64,000 nucleotides of DNA from Clostridia bacterium (lineage in GTDB: Bacteria > Bacillota > Clostridia > Oscillospirales > Acutalibacteraceae), in the NCBI GenBank assembly GCA_017414965.1, contig JAFQJL010000025.1, positions 174,371-238,370 on the forward strand. Direction: 5' to 3'. The translations under genes were made by a program, and so were the position numbers. Below are positions 50,194 to 57,502 of this stretch, piece by piece. Each line of letters opens with the position of its first letter. Within the stretch, counting starts at the first letter, position 1. The notes beneath the pieces are model-generated. The model saw nothing but the letters and a program-made list of their open reading frames with translations. It did not search any database and was not told the origin of the DNA.

Positions 50194-51078
50194 TTACAGG
50201 AAATTGATCATCAAAAGCGAGATGACACCCAGTATCAAACCAACGACCAATCGCCAATTGTAGCGATCCTTGAAAAAGATCAACGACACAAGCAACGCCG
50301 CCAAAATACTGCCGCCGTTGGACACCACAAACAGCAAGGCGGTGGGGATATGCTTCGTCGCCGCCGTCACACAGTAGTTGACCACGAAAAATGCCACCGA
50401 GATAAACACCGCCGGCAGATAGATGCCGGGCGCCAGTTTTTCCGGTTCGGCCTCGCGTTTGCCGAAGGCAATCATCAAACTGAAAAGCAGCACCGGAATG
50501 GCAAACATCAGCATTGTAAACAGCGTGATATTGGCATCAGGATTGACGTAGGTCAACGTCTTTTGCGACACCATCACCAGACCGTTGGTGAAAAACGACA
50601 ACACCAGATACAGCAGCACTTTCCACGTAAACGGCTTGGCCGTATTGCCCTTACCGCCGGAAACGGTCATCAAGTATGCCGCCGCCAAAAACACCAGCGT
50701 GCCCAGCCATTGCCACACCGACATCGGCTCGTCAAAGAATAGCACGCCCGCCAGACACGGCAAAATCAAGCTGGCCGTCGAAAAGATCGAGTTGACGACG
50801 ATCGAGCCTTCCTTGATCGCCATCGCACCCCATAGCTTGTTGCCGGCCGTTGACAGACCGGCCACCAGCGCCAGCACCACCGTCACCCAGTCGAAACCGG
50901 AAAACGCGCCGGTTACCAGCAGCATCAACAATCCCAACACGGCCGAAAGACCCATGGAGAATATCAGATACCGCGACTGTGCGCGACCGGAGCGCGGAAA
51001 CATCGCACAGATCGGCTTGTTGCAGTATTGTTGCATCATGCGCATCAGCAAGATGGCGCCAATATAGAGATATCCCAT
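50194..51078 (-). CDS. DMT/EamA-type transporter
   Basis: A 294-residue integral membrane protein with ten predicted transmembrane segments in two similar halves, the layout of the drug/metabolite transporter superfamily. Landmarks are SIFSTASLILPCLAGVLFFDEP in the first half (domain boundary, quoted in part) and VVSNGGSILAALLVSLIFFKDR in the second. The substrate cannot be read from sequence; as the last gene after a GH78-like rhamnosidase, export or uptake of a sugar or sugar derivative is possible. ATG 51078 has a weak GGGAAG site; a strong 13-bp hairpin lies between it and the upstream gene and may reduce its expression. Confidence 0.85.
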   Translation of the reverse strand: MGYLYIGAILLMRMMQQYCNKPICAMFPRSGRAQSRYLIFSMGLSAVLGLLMLLVTGAFSGFDWVTVVLALVAGLSTAGNKLWGAMAIKEGSIVVNSIFSTASLILPCLAGVLFFDEPMSVWQWLGTLVFLAAAYLMTVSGGKGNTAKPFTWKVLLYLVLSFFTNGLVMVSQKTLTYVNPDANITLFTMLMFAIPVLLFSLMIAFGKREAEPEKLAPGIYLPAVFISVAFFVVNYCVTAATKHIPTALLFVVSNGGSILAALLVSLIFFKDRYNWRLVVGLILGVISLLMINFL

Positions 51079-51111
51079 TCTGACACTTCCCGAATAAAAA
51101 TCCACACAAGT

Positions 51112-51141
51112 CGAACCGGCACGAATGCTCGTGCCGGTTCG
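51112..51141 (-). promoter_or_regulatory. strong hairpin between the GH78-like gene and the DMT transporter gene
   Basis: A perfect 13-bp stem CGAACCGGCACGA/TCGTGCCGGTTCG with a 4-base loop, 8 bp after the GH78-like stop codon. TTTTTA follows only after a gap of about a dozen bases, so it is an imperfect terminator or attenuator inside the operon. Confidence 0.7.
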
Positions 51142-51149
51142 CATAAGCT

Positions 51150-52766
51150 TTATCGAATCACGTTCGTCTCGGCCGGCGCTTTCACGTCGACCTTGCCGTC
51201 ACGGACGGTGATCTCCAACCAACCGGTCGCGATCGGCAGTTTCGCCTCGATGTCGGTCAATCCGCACAGATTCGGACGGACGGTCACCGTCTTGGCGCCG
51301 TCGGCGATCTCCACGCCGAGAATGTATTCAATCACAAAGCCCAGCACGCCGGACGACCAACCGTGGCACAACGAGTGGCGCAGCTGCGTGTAGCAATGCT
51401 TGCCGTAATCGCGGTGGATGTTCTTGCGGTCGTCGGTCGGAATATCCGCCAAACCACTCGGGTTGTCCGCCAGCCACGTGATATCAAAGTCCTCCCAGAA
51501 GCTGGTCGCGCCCACCGACAGCATACCGCCGTAGTATTCCTTCAGCAGATCCAGCATATCGGTGCAACCGGCCTCGGCCATCGCCTTGAGAATGTAGTAC
51601 GCCATAAAGGTAGAGAAGCCTTCCGAGCCGTTTTTATCCAGCATCGCGGCGTCGTCCGCATTCTGACGACCGGCCAGCACCTGGAACGCGCGAATCGGCT
51701 TCAGCGTGCTTTCGCGGTCGATAACCGTTTCCAGTTTGCGCAACACTTCGTTGGCCAGCTCGTGCTCCTCGACCTCGTTGAACTTCATCGCCGCCAAGCG
51801 CCAAGCGCATGCCATGCCGATCCAGCGCTCCTCGTAGTCCTGCGTGGACCAGTCGAGGAAGTAATCCAAGCCACGGCCATCCGGAATGGTGATGGTGCCA
51901 TCGTCGTTGATGCACTTCAAAATGTGCTTAAACTGCGCGAGCGCGTAGTCGCGGCACTCGGCAAAATACGCCCAGTTGCCGGTCATACGACAGTAGTCGC
52001 ACAGGTTGATCACGTACCACGCCGAGTAGGACGGAATCAGGTTGACCCACTCGGTTTCCTCGGTGTATTCGCGCAGAACATCCAGCGAGTTCGGGATATG
52101 TACCGGATTGCCAAACATATACGAGCCGCTGACGACCTCCGGATTGAGGTCGCCGCACCAGACCAGACGGTCACGCTTGACACCGTCCCAGATCACGCCA
52201 TGCTGACAACTGAGCTTGAGTGTATGCGTCGCGGTATCGATAATGTCATTCAAAAGCGAATCGTTGGTTTTGATGGTCGCTTCGCGATCAAACGCCGGCA
52301 GAATGGAGGCGGCAAAAATGTTTTGCACCGTCGCCCGCTCGCCCGAGATCAGCTCCACACGGACAAAGCGGAAACCCGTCTGACCGTAGGTCAGGTCGGA
52401 CATCCCGCTGGCCGGCACCACCATATCGCGCGGCGAGTGACCGTTGGTCGAGCCGTGTTCGCCGGCACCGGCCATTGCCTCCGCTACCGATTCGCCGAAC
52501 ATAATACGCCATTTGGGGTCGGTACCCTCTGCCGAGCGCACCACCATACGCACACCGCCGGCAAGTTCGCGACCGAAATCAAGCAGCACCCACGCACCGG
52601 GTTTCTCCCAAACAGCACTCAGATCGTTGCGGCGAAACAACACCGATGCCGGCTTGATTACCGTCAGTTTCTCCAACTCGGACACGTTTTCCGACGCAAC
52701 GATGCGCACCGGCATGAAGTCCTGTCGCACCTCGTTGTACTGTTTTCCGTCAGCCATGATATACAT
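51150..52766 (-). CDS. GH78-like alpha-L-rhamnosidase (six-hairpin glycosidase)
   Basis: A 538-residue cytoplasmic enzyme. N-terminal beta domain (about 1-165; LLDFGRELAGGVRMVV and YGQTGFRFVRVELISG) is followed by an (alpha/alpha)6 barrel (about 170-450) with the GH78 motif DGVKRDRLVWCGDLNPE, whose acidic residues lie in the active site, and FLDWSTQDYEER. A C-terminal beta domain (about 455-538) contains LGVEIADGAKTVTVRPNL. At 538 residues it is shorter than most GH78 enzymes (700-1100), lacking the extra N-terminal domains, consistent with an intracellular role on imported oligosaccharides. It starts 13 bp after the PPi-PFK gene. AAGGAG lies 9 bases before ATG 52766; ATG 52757 is an alternative. 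Confidence 0.85.
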   Translation of the reverse strand: MYIMADGKQYNEVRQDFMPVRIVASENVSELEKLTVIKPASVLFRRNDLSAVWEKPGAWVLLDFGRELAGGVRMVVRSAEGTDPKWRIMFGESVAEAMAGAGEHGSTNGHSPRDMVVPASGMSDLTYGQTGFRFVRVELISGERATVQNIFAASILPAFDREATIKTNDSLLNDIIDTATHTLKLSCQHGVIWDGVKRDRLVWCGDLNPEVVSGSYMFGNPVHIPNSLDVLREYTEETEWVNLIPSYSAWYVINLCDYCRMTGNWAYFAECRDYALAQFKHILKCINDDGTITIPDGRGLDYFLDWSTQDYEERWIGMACAWRLAAMKFNEVEEHELANEVLRKLETVIDRESTLKPIRAFQVLAGRQNADDAAMLDKNGSEGFSTFMAYYILKAMAEAGCTDMLDLLKEYYGGMLSVGATSFWEDFDITWLADNPSGLADIPTDDRKNIHRDYGKHCYTQLRHSLCHGWSSGVLGFVIEYILGVEIADGAKTVTVRPNLCGLTDIEAKLPIATGWLEITVRDGKVDVKAPAETNVIR

Positions 52767-52779
52767 AACCAGTCACTCC

Positions 52780-54009
52780 TTAGTCGTTTTCAAGATAAAT
52801 GTGCCGAGGCAATCCGTTGATATACATCGGCGTCAGTTCTGCCTGTATGAGTGGCCGCGCGTAATGCAGAAACGCCGGCATCATATCCATATCGTCCTGA
52901 TTGATCCATTCCAGTGGCACCTTCTTTTCGAAGTTGGCAACCTCATGCACATCGTGCGCTTCGGTCGTGCACTGATACGGATCGTCGGACAAGCGCTTGA
53001 GTGCGATCATCTCGCCGCTGTGTCCCTTAAACGCCGCTCTGGCGGCCGCACCGCCGACCTGATAGGCCTCGGTGATATCGGTACGGCTGGTCATATGACC
53101 GGCGCAACGCTGCAGGGTGGACAACTCGATTGAACGAGATTTAATTCCCAGCGCCGCCGACACGCGATTGCTCAAATAGCGCGCCGTACCCGTCAGGTTT
53201 TTGTGGCCGAACGCGTCCACATACCGCGCGTCGTCCGACAGTTCGCACACGTATCGACCGTCCGCCAGTTTGATACCTTCCGACACCGCCACAACGATCG
53301 CTTTCTTTTCCTGCATCAAGTTCTCGACCTTGGCGATAAACTCGTCCACGTCAAAGGCGACCTCCGGCAGACAGATCATATCCACGCCCTCGCAGTCCTC
53401 TGCGCGAGCCAGCGCCGCTGCCGCCGTGAGCCAGCCGGCGTTTCGACCCATGATCTCCACAATCGTGACCGACTTGGTATCGTACACCGTGGCGTCGCGA
53501 ATAATCTCTTTCATCACCGCCGCAATGTATTTTGCCGCCGAGCCGTAGCCGGGCGTGTGGTCGGTGACCATCAAGTCGTTATCGATGGTCTTCGGCACAC
53601 CCATAAACCGAATGGGACTGCCGATGCGCTTGCCGTAATCCGACAATTTGCAAATGGTGTCCATACTGTCGTTACCGCCGATATAGAAAAACCATTCGAT
53701 CTCCAGCTCGTTCAAGATCGCAAACAGTTTCTCGTACGTCGCGGGATCCTTGTCCATATCCGGCAACTTGTAACGACAAGAGCCGAGGAAGGAGGAAGGC
53801 GTCCGTTTGAGCATTTCGATCTCAAGATCCGACTTGAGGGATTTCGACAGGTCAACCACCCGTTTTTCGAGCAGACCGGCCACGCCGTTGTTCATGCCGT
53901 AGACGGTGTCTGCGCCGCGGCTTTGACACACCTGAAACACGCCGGCCAAACTGGCATTGATTACGGATGTAGGACCACCACTCTGGCCTACGATTGCATT
54001 TCTCGCCAT
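52780..54009 (-). CDS. 6-phosphofructokinase, pyrophosphate-dependent type
   Basis: Phosphorylates fructose-6-phosphate to fructose-1,6-bisphosphate. The 409-residue protein has GQSGGPTSVINASL at the N terminus, GGNDSMDT (about residue 100), where an Asp follows in place of the Gly of ATP-type enzymes (GGDGS), PKTIDNDL with Lys instead of the ATP-type PGTIDND, and IMGRNAGW. Asp and Lys at these two places are the accepted markers of pyrophosphate use. ATG 54009 follows GAGGTGG. First gene of an operon with the GH78-like enzyme and the DMT transporter, behind promoter 54097-54125. A glycolytic gene leading a rhamnosidase operon is unusual. Confidence 0.92.
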   Translation of the reverse strand: MARNAIVGQSGGPTSVINASLAGVFQVCQSRGADTVYGMNNGVAGLLEKRVVDLSKSLKSDLEIEMLKRTPSSFLGSCRYKLPDMDKDPATYEKLFAILNELEIEWFFYIGGNDSMDTICKLSDYGKRIGSPIRFMGVPKTIDNDLMVTDHTPGYGSAAKYIAAVMKEIIRDATVYDTKSVTIVEIMGRNAGWLTAAAALARAEDCEGVDMICLPEVAFDVDEFIAKVENLMQEKKAIVVAVSEGIKLADGRYVCELSDDARYVDAFGHKNLTGTARYLSNRVSAALGIKSRSIELSTLQRCAGHMTSRTDITEAYQVGGAAARAAFKGHSGEMIALKRLSDDPYQCTTEAHDVHEVANFEKKVPLEWINQDDMDMMPAFLHYARPLIQAELTPMYINGLPRHIYLEND

Positions 54010-54096
54010 ACCTTTCCACCTCATTATCGTATTTTAAAACTGCAAAAAACTTTTACCAAAAGTATACCTATTAGTATATAACCAATAGCCGTTTTC

Positions 54097-54125
54097 AGTA
54101 TAATTCTAAATAATGGTACTGTCAA
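54097..54125 (-). promoter_or_regulatory. promoter of the PFK/GH78-like operon
   Basis: Minus strand consensus TTGACA (54120-54125), 17-base spacer, TATACT (54097-54102), leader of about 85 bases. The leader holds two similar TATACT-containing stretches (54060-54086) of unknown meaning. The divergent promoter at 54240-54268 lies 115 bp away. Confidence 0.85.
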
Positions 54126-54239
54126 GTGCTATTTTGCAAATTTCGGGTGTTTTTCCACCTTATTTTTTCCAAAAATATCCCCCGTATTTGTAATTTCCCA
54201 AAATCTATCCCAAAACTAAAATTAAAACGTTTCTCTTGC

Positions 54240-54268
54240 TTGACTTTTATTTCTCAAAGTGATATATT
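54240..54268 (+). promoter_or_regulatory. promoter and leader hairpin of the CE15-like esterase gene
   Basis: TTGACT (54240-54245), 17-base spacer, TATATT (54263-54268). A cre-like AAAACGTTTCT lies just upstream (54224-54234). The short leader can form CGAAAG/CTTTCG with an inner CGA/TCG (about 54275-54299). Confidence 0.75.
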
Positions 54269-54325
54269 GAACCCGAAAGTCGAGGTGTTCGGCTTTCGAA
54301 TTCACAGTCTAGGGATGTGTGTGAT

Positions 54326-55462
54326 ATGCGAAAAGTGAAATTTCTCGGTAAAATGCCCGATCCGTTTCAAAAGCCGGATGGCACGCGGATGACAGCGGAC
54401 GAATGGTGGAAAAACCGCGCGACTCTGCGGGATTTTGTGGTCGATTTTGAATACGGCGGAATGCCACCTCGACCGGAAGTGGTAGAATTTGACCTACTCA
54501 ATCGACCTTATATGCGCGGCAGCAGTTTTTGGTATAAAGTAACTGCCGGCACCCGCGAAAAACAGATATCGTTTATGCTGGAGTTGAATGTGCCGCCACT
54601 GACCGAACCGACCAAATGCGGCGACCCGTATTTTGAACCGGATGAGCGTTTTCCCGTTATCCTCACCGGTGACGCTTGTTATCATAATATGGAAAGTGAC
54701 ACCATCGCCGAAGCCAACCGCCGCGGTTACATTGCCGCACGTTTTAACCGCTTGGAACTGTGCAAGGATCGCAGCGATAAAAACTGGCGCACCGGCGGTC
54801 TTCACGAAGTGTATCCGGAAATGGATTTCACCGCGATTTCCGCGTGGGCATGGGGATATTTGGTGTGTATGGACGTTTTCGAAAAGCTCCCCTTTGTCGA
54901 CGAAACCGAGGTGGGCATCACCGGCCACTCGCGCGGCGGTAAGACGGTTCTGTTGGCGGCTACGGTGGACGAACGAATCAAGTACGTCTGCCCCAACAAC
55001 TCCGGCTGTCACGGCGCGGTTTCCTACCGCACCATCGCTTACGAGCAGGGCGAGATCAAGCGCCCCACCGAACGGCTGGGCAATATGCTCGACAGCCTGC
55101 CCTCTTGGATGGGACCAAAACTTACCCCCTATCGCGATCGCGAGCAGGATCTTCCCTACGATATGCACTATTTCGGCGCTCTGATCGCGCCGCGTTATTA
55201 CATTCAGTTTGAAGGCATGCAGGACTACTGGATCAACCCCATCGGCGCATGGCAGAATTTTATGGCAGTCAAGGAATGCTACCGTTACCTCGGTTGTGAG
55301 GATCACGCAGCGGCTTGGTTCCGCCCGGGCGTTCACCGCCACAAGCTGCCGGATTTTACCGAGTTTATGGATTTTATGGATCGTGCCCGTGCCGGCTTGC
55401 CCCTCCGCGAGCACTACGGCCTCAACCCCTATCCGGAGTTTGAGAAAAATTTTGATTGGTAA
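54326..55462 (+). CDS. CE15-like carbohydrate esterase (glucuronoyl esterase family), alpha/beta hydrolase
   Basis: A 378-residue alpha/beta hydrolase without a signal peptide. The nucleophile elbow is GHSRGGKTVLLAA with Ser202, followed by NNSGCHGAVSYR, a pairing characteristic of CE15 glucuronoyl esterases; FRPGVHRHKLPD near residue 337-342 carries the catalytic His candidate, and the upstream SAWAWGYLVCMDVFE matches the family. CE15 enzymes cleave ester links of glucuronic acid in plant polysaccharides, though this branch lacks a secretion signal and might act on imported fragments. ATG 54326 follows AGGG at 11 bases; a GTG at 54317 is an alternative. It is divergent from the PFK/GH78-like operon with separate promoters and has its own terminator. 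Confidence 0.78.
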   Translation: MRKVKFLGKMPDPFQKPDGTRMTADEWWKNRATLRDFVVDFEYGGMPPRPEVVEFDLLNRPYMRGSSFWYKVTAGTREKQISFMLELNVPPLTEPTKCGDPYFEPDERFPVILTGDACYHNMESDTIAEANRRGYIAARFNRLELCKDRSDKNWRTGGLHEVYPEMDFTAISAWAWGYLVCMDVFEKLPFVDETEVGITGHSRGGKTVLLAATVDERIKYVCPNNSGCHGAVSYRTIAYEQGEIKRPTERLGNMLDSLPSWMGPKLTPYRDREQDLPYDMHYFGALIAPRYYIQFEGMQDYWINPIGAWQNFMAVKECYRYLGCEDHAAAWFRPGVHRHKLPDFTEFMDFMDRARAGLPLREHYGLNPYPEFEKNFDW

Positions 55463-55467
55463 ACAAA

Positions 55468-55499
55468 AAAGCAACCCTTTTGACAAAAGGGTTGCTTTC
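55468..55499 (+). terminator. terminator of the CE15-like esterase gene
   Basis: Stem GCAACCCTTTT/AAAAGGGTTGC with flanking A and T tracts, 6 bp after the stop codon. Confidence 0.92.
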
Positions 55500-55504
55500 A
55501 TATA

Positions 55505-55680
55505 GTGAAATCGTTCGCTGGCGCTCACGGTGAAATCAAAGGCTCACCTTTGGTGAAATTGAAACCTCCGGTTTCGGTGAAATTAAATCCACCCACCGCC
55601 GCAGCGATTTCACCCGAACAAAGCGAGGATTTCATATTGCGAAGCAATATTGTACCCACCCGCAAGGGTAGATTTAGTTA
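55505..55680. repeat. structured GTGAAAT repeat element
   Basis: Four GTGAAAT(C/T) units start at 55505, 55530, 55553 and 55577 (spacing 23-25 bp), each separated by a small self-complementary stretch (for example AAGGCTCACCTTT and AAACCTCCGGTTT). Reverse-complement copies, GATTTCAC (55606-55613) and GGATTTCAT (55628-55636), follow, then a hairpin ATATTGCGAAGCAATAT (55635-55651) and ACCCGCAAGGGT. It lies between two terminators, so it is outside the neighbouring transcripts, and no open frame fits. Confidence 0.75.
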
Positions 55681-55682
55681 AA

Positions 55683-55719
55683 AAGAAGAGAGCAAGTCGA
55701 TCGACTTGCTCTCTTTTTT
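55683..55719 (-). terminator. terminator of tRNA-Pro
   Basis: A long perfect palindrome, AGAGAGCAAGTCGA and its complement centred on 55702, bordered by A and T runs, directly after the encoded CCA of tRNA-Pro on the minus strand. Confidence 0.92.
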
Positions 55720-55795
55720 TGGTCCGAGTAGCGGGACTTGAACCCACGGCCTCTTGACCCCCAGTCAAGCGCGCTACCAACTGCGCCATACCCGG
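55720..55795 (-). tRNA. tRNA-Pro (anticodon GGG)
   Basis: Acceptor CCGGGTA pairs with TACTCGG; D stem GCGC/GCGC; anticodon stem CTTGA/TCAAG with loop CTGGGGG (anticodon GGG); T stem GTGGG/CCCGC with TTCAAGT; discriminator A and encoded CCA. Confidence 0.96.
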
Positions 55796-55844
55796 ATACA
55801 TCCGCTATTCTATCACACCCATCGGCAGATTGCAAGCGGAATTT

Positions 55845-56312
55845 TTACTTTTCTGTGCTTTTCTTTCCAAACAGCGCGCGTTTGCAACGACTGCCCGCGC
55901 GCAGCAAGCGCGTACGCGTTCGCACCCACCAGCGATGCACCGGCGAGATCGCGCAGATCCACCAGCGATAGACCGCGTAGCCGCGGTTGTCCGGCGCGAT
56001 CCATTTCTCACCGCGATAAAATCCGTCCAGCACCCCCAGCACTGCCTGCTTGGGCACCGTTTCCAACACGCCGCAATTGTCGCCGGCGATGCGATAGTTC
56101 TCGCCCTCCACGCGCAAGACGCGGTGGAGTACGTACTGCCCCTTCGGCAGCTTATACAGCGCCACGTCGCCACGCCGCAGGTTTCCCTCGACCGCACGGA
56201 TAATCACCGTGTCCTGCCGGTCGCGCAGCATCGGCCACATACTGTACCCCACCGTCGTGGAGATGTAGGCGCCGTTTTCGCGCAATTCCTGCTCAATACT
56301 GCTGTCAATCAT
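55845..56312 (-). CDS. S24/S26-type peptidase-like protein, soluble, with Ser-His-Asp arrangement
   Basis: A 155-residue protein of the LexA/signal-peptidase fold. GYSMWPML contains the Ser nucleophile candidate, GDVALYKLPKGQYVLHRVLR supplies a His where bacterial signal peptidases have Lys, and YRIAGDN supplies Asp; this Ser-His-Asp set resembles ER-type/SipW signal peptidases. No N-terminal membrane anchor is present, which is odd for a signal peptidase; the C-terminal third is basic and contains several Trp and Arg residues. The start ATG 56312 overlaps the stop of the PqqD-like gene by 8 bases, so the two are translationally coupled. Candidate role: processing a peptide bound by the PqqD-like partner. 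Confidence 0.7.
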   Translation of the reverse strand: MIDSSIEQELRENGAYISTTVGYSMWPMLRDRQDTVIIRAVEGNLRRGDVALYKLPKGQYVLHRVLRVEGENYRIAGDNCGVLETVPKQAVLGVLDGFYRGEKWIAPDNRGYAVYRWWICAISPVHRWWVRTRTRLLRAGSRCKRALFGKKSTEK

Positions 56313-56574
56313 CCAGCAATCCCTCGCTTCGCAGCATTTCCACCAACTTGGCAACGTCCTGCTCCGCCAGTTCGCGCGACACGTCGTACTCGGTGAGCAG
56401 CGCATCCACTACCGCCGCCTCGGTGGTGTCACCGGCCGCCAACTGATCCCAAATAAACGCACCGGTATCGTTTAACCGGATAATTCCGGAAAATTGCTTG
56501 GACGCCTCGCCGACCGCCACGACCACTTCCTGTGTGCCGAGCCGACGGCGCATAAATCCGGCCTTGATCTTCAT
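56305..56574 (-). CDS. PqqD-family protein (RiPP-recognition-element fold)
   Basis: An 89-residue protein with the PqqD layout: beta hairpin (VVVAVGEASKQFSGIIRLND), TGAFIWDQL (the signature N-x-T-(A/G)-xx-(I/L)W), an acidic helix TTEAAVVDALLTEYDVS and the terminal helix VAKLVEMLRSEGLLDD. PqqD domains bind leader peptides of ribosomally made, modified peptides. No radical SAM, lasso or cyclase enzyme is nearby; the partner is the coupled peptidase-like gene. The UPF0340 gene is 15 bp upstream. The YNxPEME peptides at 17.1 and 32.1 kb are conceivable clients, but they are 24-39 kb away and the link is speculative. Confidence 0.85.
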   Translation of the reverse strand: MKIKAGFMRRRLGTQEVVVAVGEASKQFSGIIRLNDTGAFIWDQLAAGDTTEAAVVDALLTEYDVSRELAEQDVAKLVEMLRSEGLLDD

Positions 56575-56589
56575 AATCCGTTCTCCTTT

Positions 56590-57141
56590 TTATCGGACCT
56601 CGTCCGTCGAATAGACCGCGCGGCAACCGCCGACAAAACGCGGACGGGTACGTGCGCAGACCAGATTGGCCTCGCCGATGGTTTTCACCAACGTGCGCAC
56701 CGGCACCGCCACGCGACGCAGGTGCATACCGATCAGCGTATCGCCGATGTCCATACCCAGCTCTGCCTTCACTTCCTCGACCACCACCGGATCGGCAAAC
56801 GCCTCCCAGCAGGTGACCGCCCAGCTTCCGCCGGCGTGCGGTTGCGGCAGCACGCTCACGATCTCGTATCCGCGCGCCTTAGCGGTGGCGCGTTCCACCA
56901 CCACACAGCGATTCAAATGCTCGCAGCACTGCGCCGCCAGCGCCAATCCGTGCGCGTTGGCGACCTCCGACAGACCGGCGTATACCGCCGCCGCGGCCTC
57001 CATGCTGCTGCCGTGGCCGATTCGCGCGCCCACGATCTCGCTGCTGGAGCAGCCGACGACCAACAGATCGCCCGCCTGCGCCTTGGCTTGTGCAATCAGT
57101 TCTTCTGCCGCCTGACGAACGGCTTCGGTAATGTTTTTCAT
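56590..57141 (-). CDS. UPF0340 (YwlG/TIGR01440) family protein
   Basis: A 183-residue cytoplasmic protein of a conserved Firmicutes family of unknown function. Recognised by VVGCSSSEIVGARIGHGSSMEAA, quoted here only as the VVGCSSSEIVG start, and by QCCEHLNRC in the middle and GDTLIGMHLRRVAVPVR near the C terminus. GAGGTG lies 7-8 bases before ATG 57141. It is the first gene of a probable operon with the PqqD-like and peptidase-like genes. Confidence 0.88.
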   Translation of the reverse strand: MKNITEAVRQAAEELIAQAKAQAGDLLVVGCSSSEIVGARIGHGSSMEAAAAVYAGLSEVANAHGLALAAQCCEHLNRCVVVERATAKARGYEIVSVLPQPHAGGSWAVTCWEAFADPVVVEEVKAELGMDIGDTLIGMHLRRVAVPVRTLVKTIGEANLVCARTRPRFVGGCRAVYSTDEVR

Positions 57142-57294
57142 ACGCTGACACCTCGATTTCCGCTAAAAGTATATCACATTCCCTTTTAGATTGCAACCGT
57201 TTTGCCATTTATGAAATTCTTTTAAATTTTTGCATTTTGTATGGAATTTCCAAAAAAGATGTGATATACTACTGATAAGGAGGTGAACTCGAAA

Positions 57295-57492
57295 ATGAAC
57301 GTGATCTTCAATCCCGATGCCGAGGTGGTCAAAACCATCAAGGAAGGACTCGCACGCACCGGTGGATACTGCCCGTGCAAGCTGGCGCGCACCGAGGAAA
57401 ACAAGTGTATGTGTCAGGAATTCCGCGACCAGATCAAAGATCCGTCGTTTGAAGGGTTTTGCCACTGTATGCTATATTATAAAGAAAAGTGA
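57295..57492 (+). CDS. ferredoxin-thioredoxin reductase catalytic-subunit-like Fe-S protein
   Basis: A 65-residue protein with three Cys pairs, CPC (26-28), CMC (38-40) and CHC (56-58), as in the catalytic subunit of ferredoxin-thioredoxin reductase, which holds a 4Fe-4S cluster next to a redox disulfide. The spacing differs from the plant enzyme: 9 residues between the first and second pairs and 15 between the second and third, where the classic enzyme has 16 and 8. An ideal AGGAGGTGA site favours ATG 57295 over GTG 57283. Rubrerythrin follows 10 bp later, pointing to an oxidative-stress electron-transfer role in an anaerobe. Confidence 0.85.
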   Translation: MNVIFNPDAEVVKTIKEGLARTGGYCPCKLARTEENKCMCQEFRDQIKDPSFEGFCHCMLYYKEK

Positions 57493-57502
57493 GGAATGTA
57501 TA

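Noticed and set aside
57317..57502. Upstream extension of rubrerythrin by 62 codons.
   Set aside because: It overlaps the FTR-like gene in another frame; the ATG at 57503 has a proper GAGG site and matches the family N terminus.
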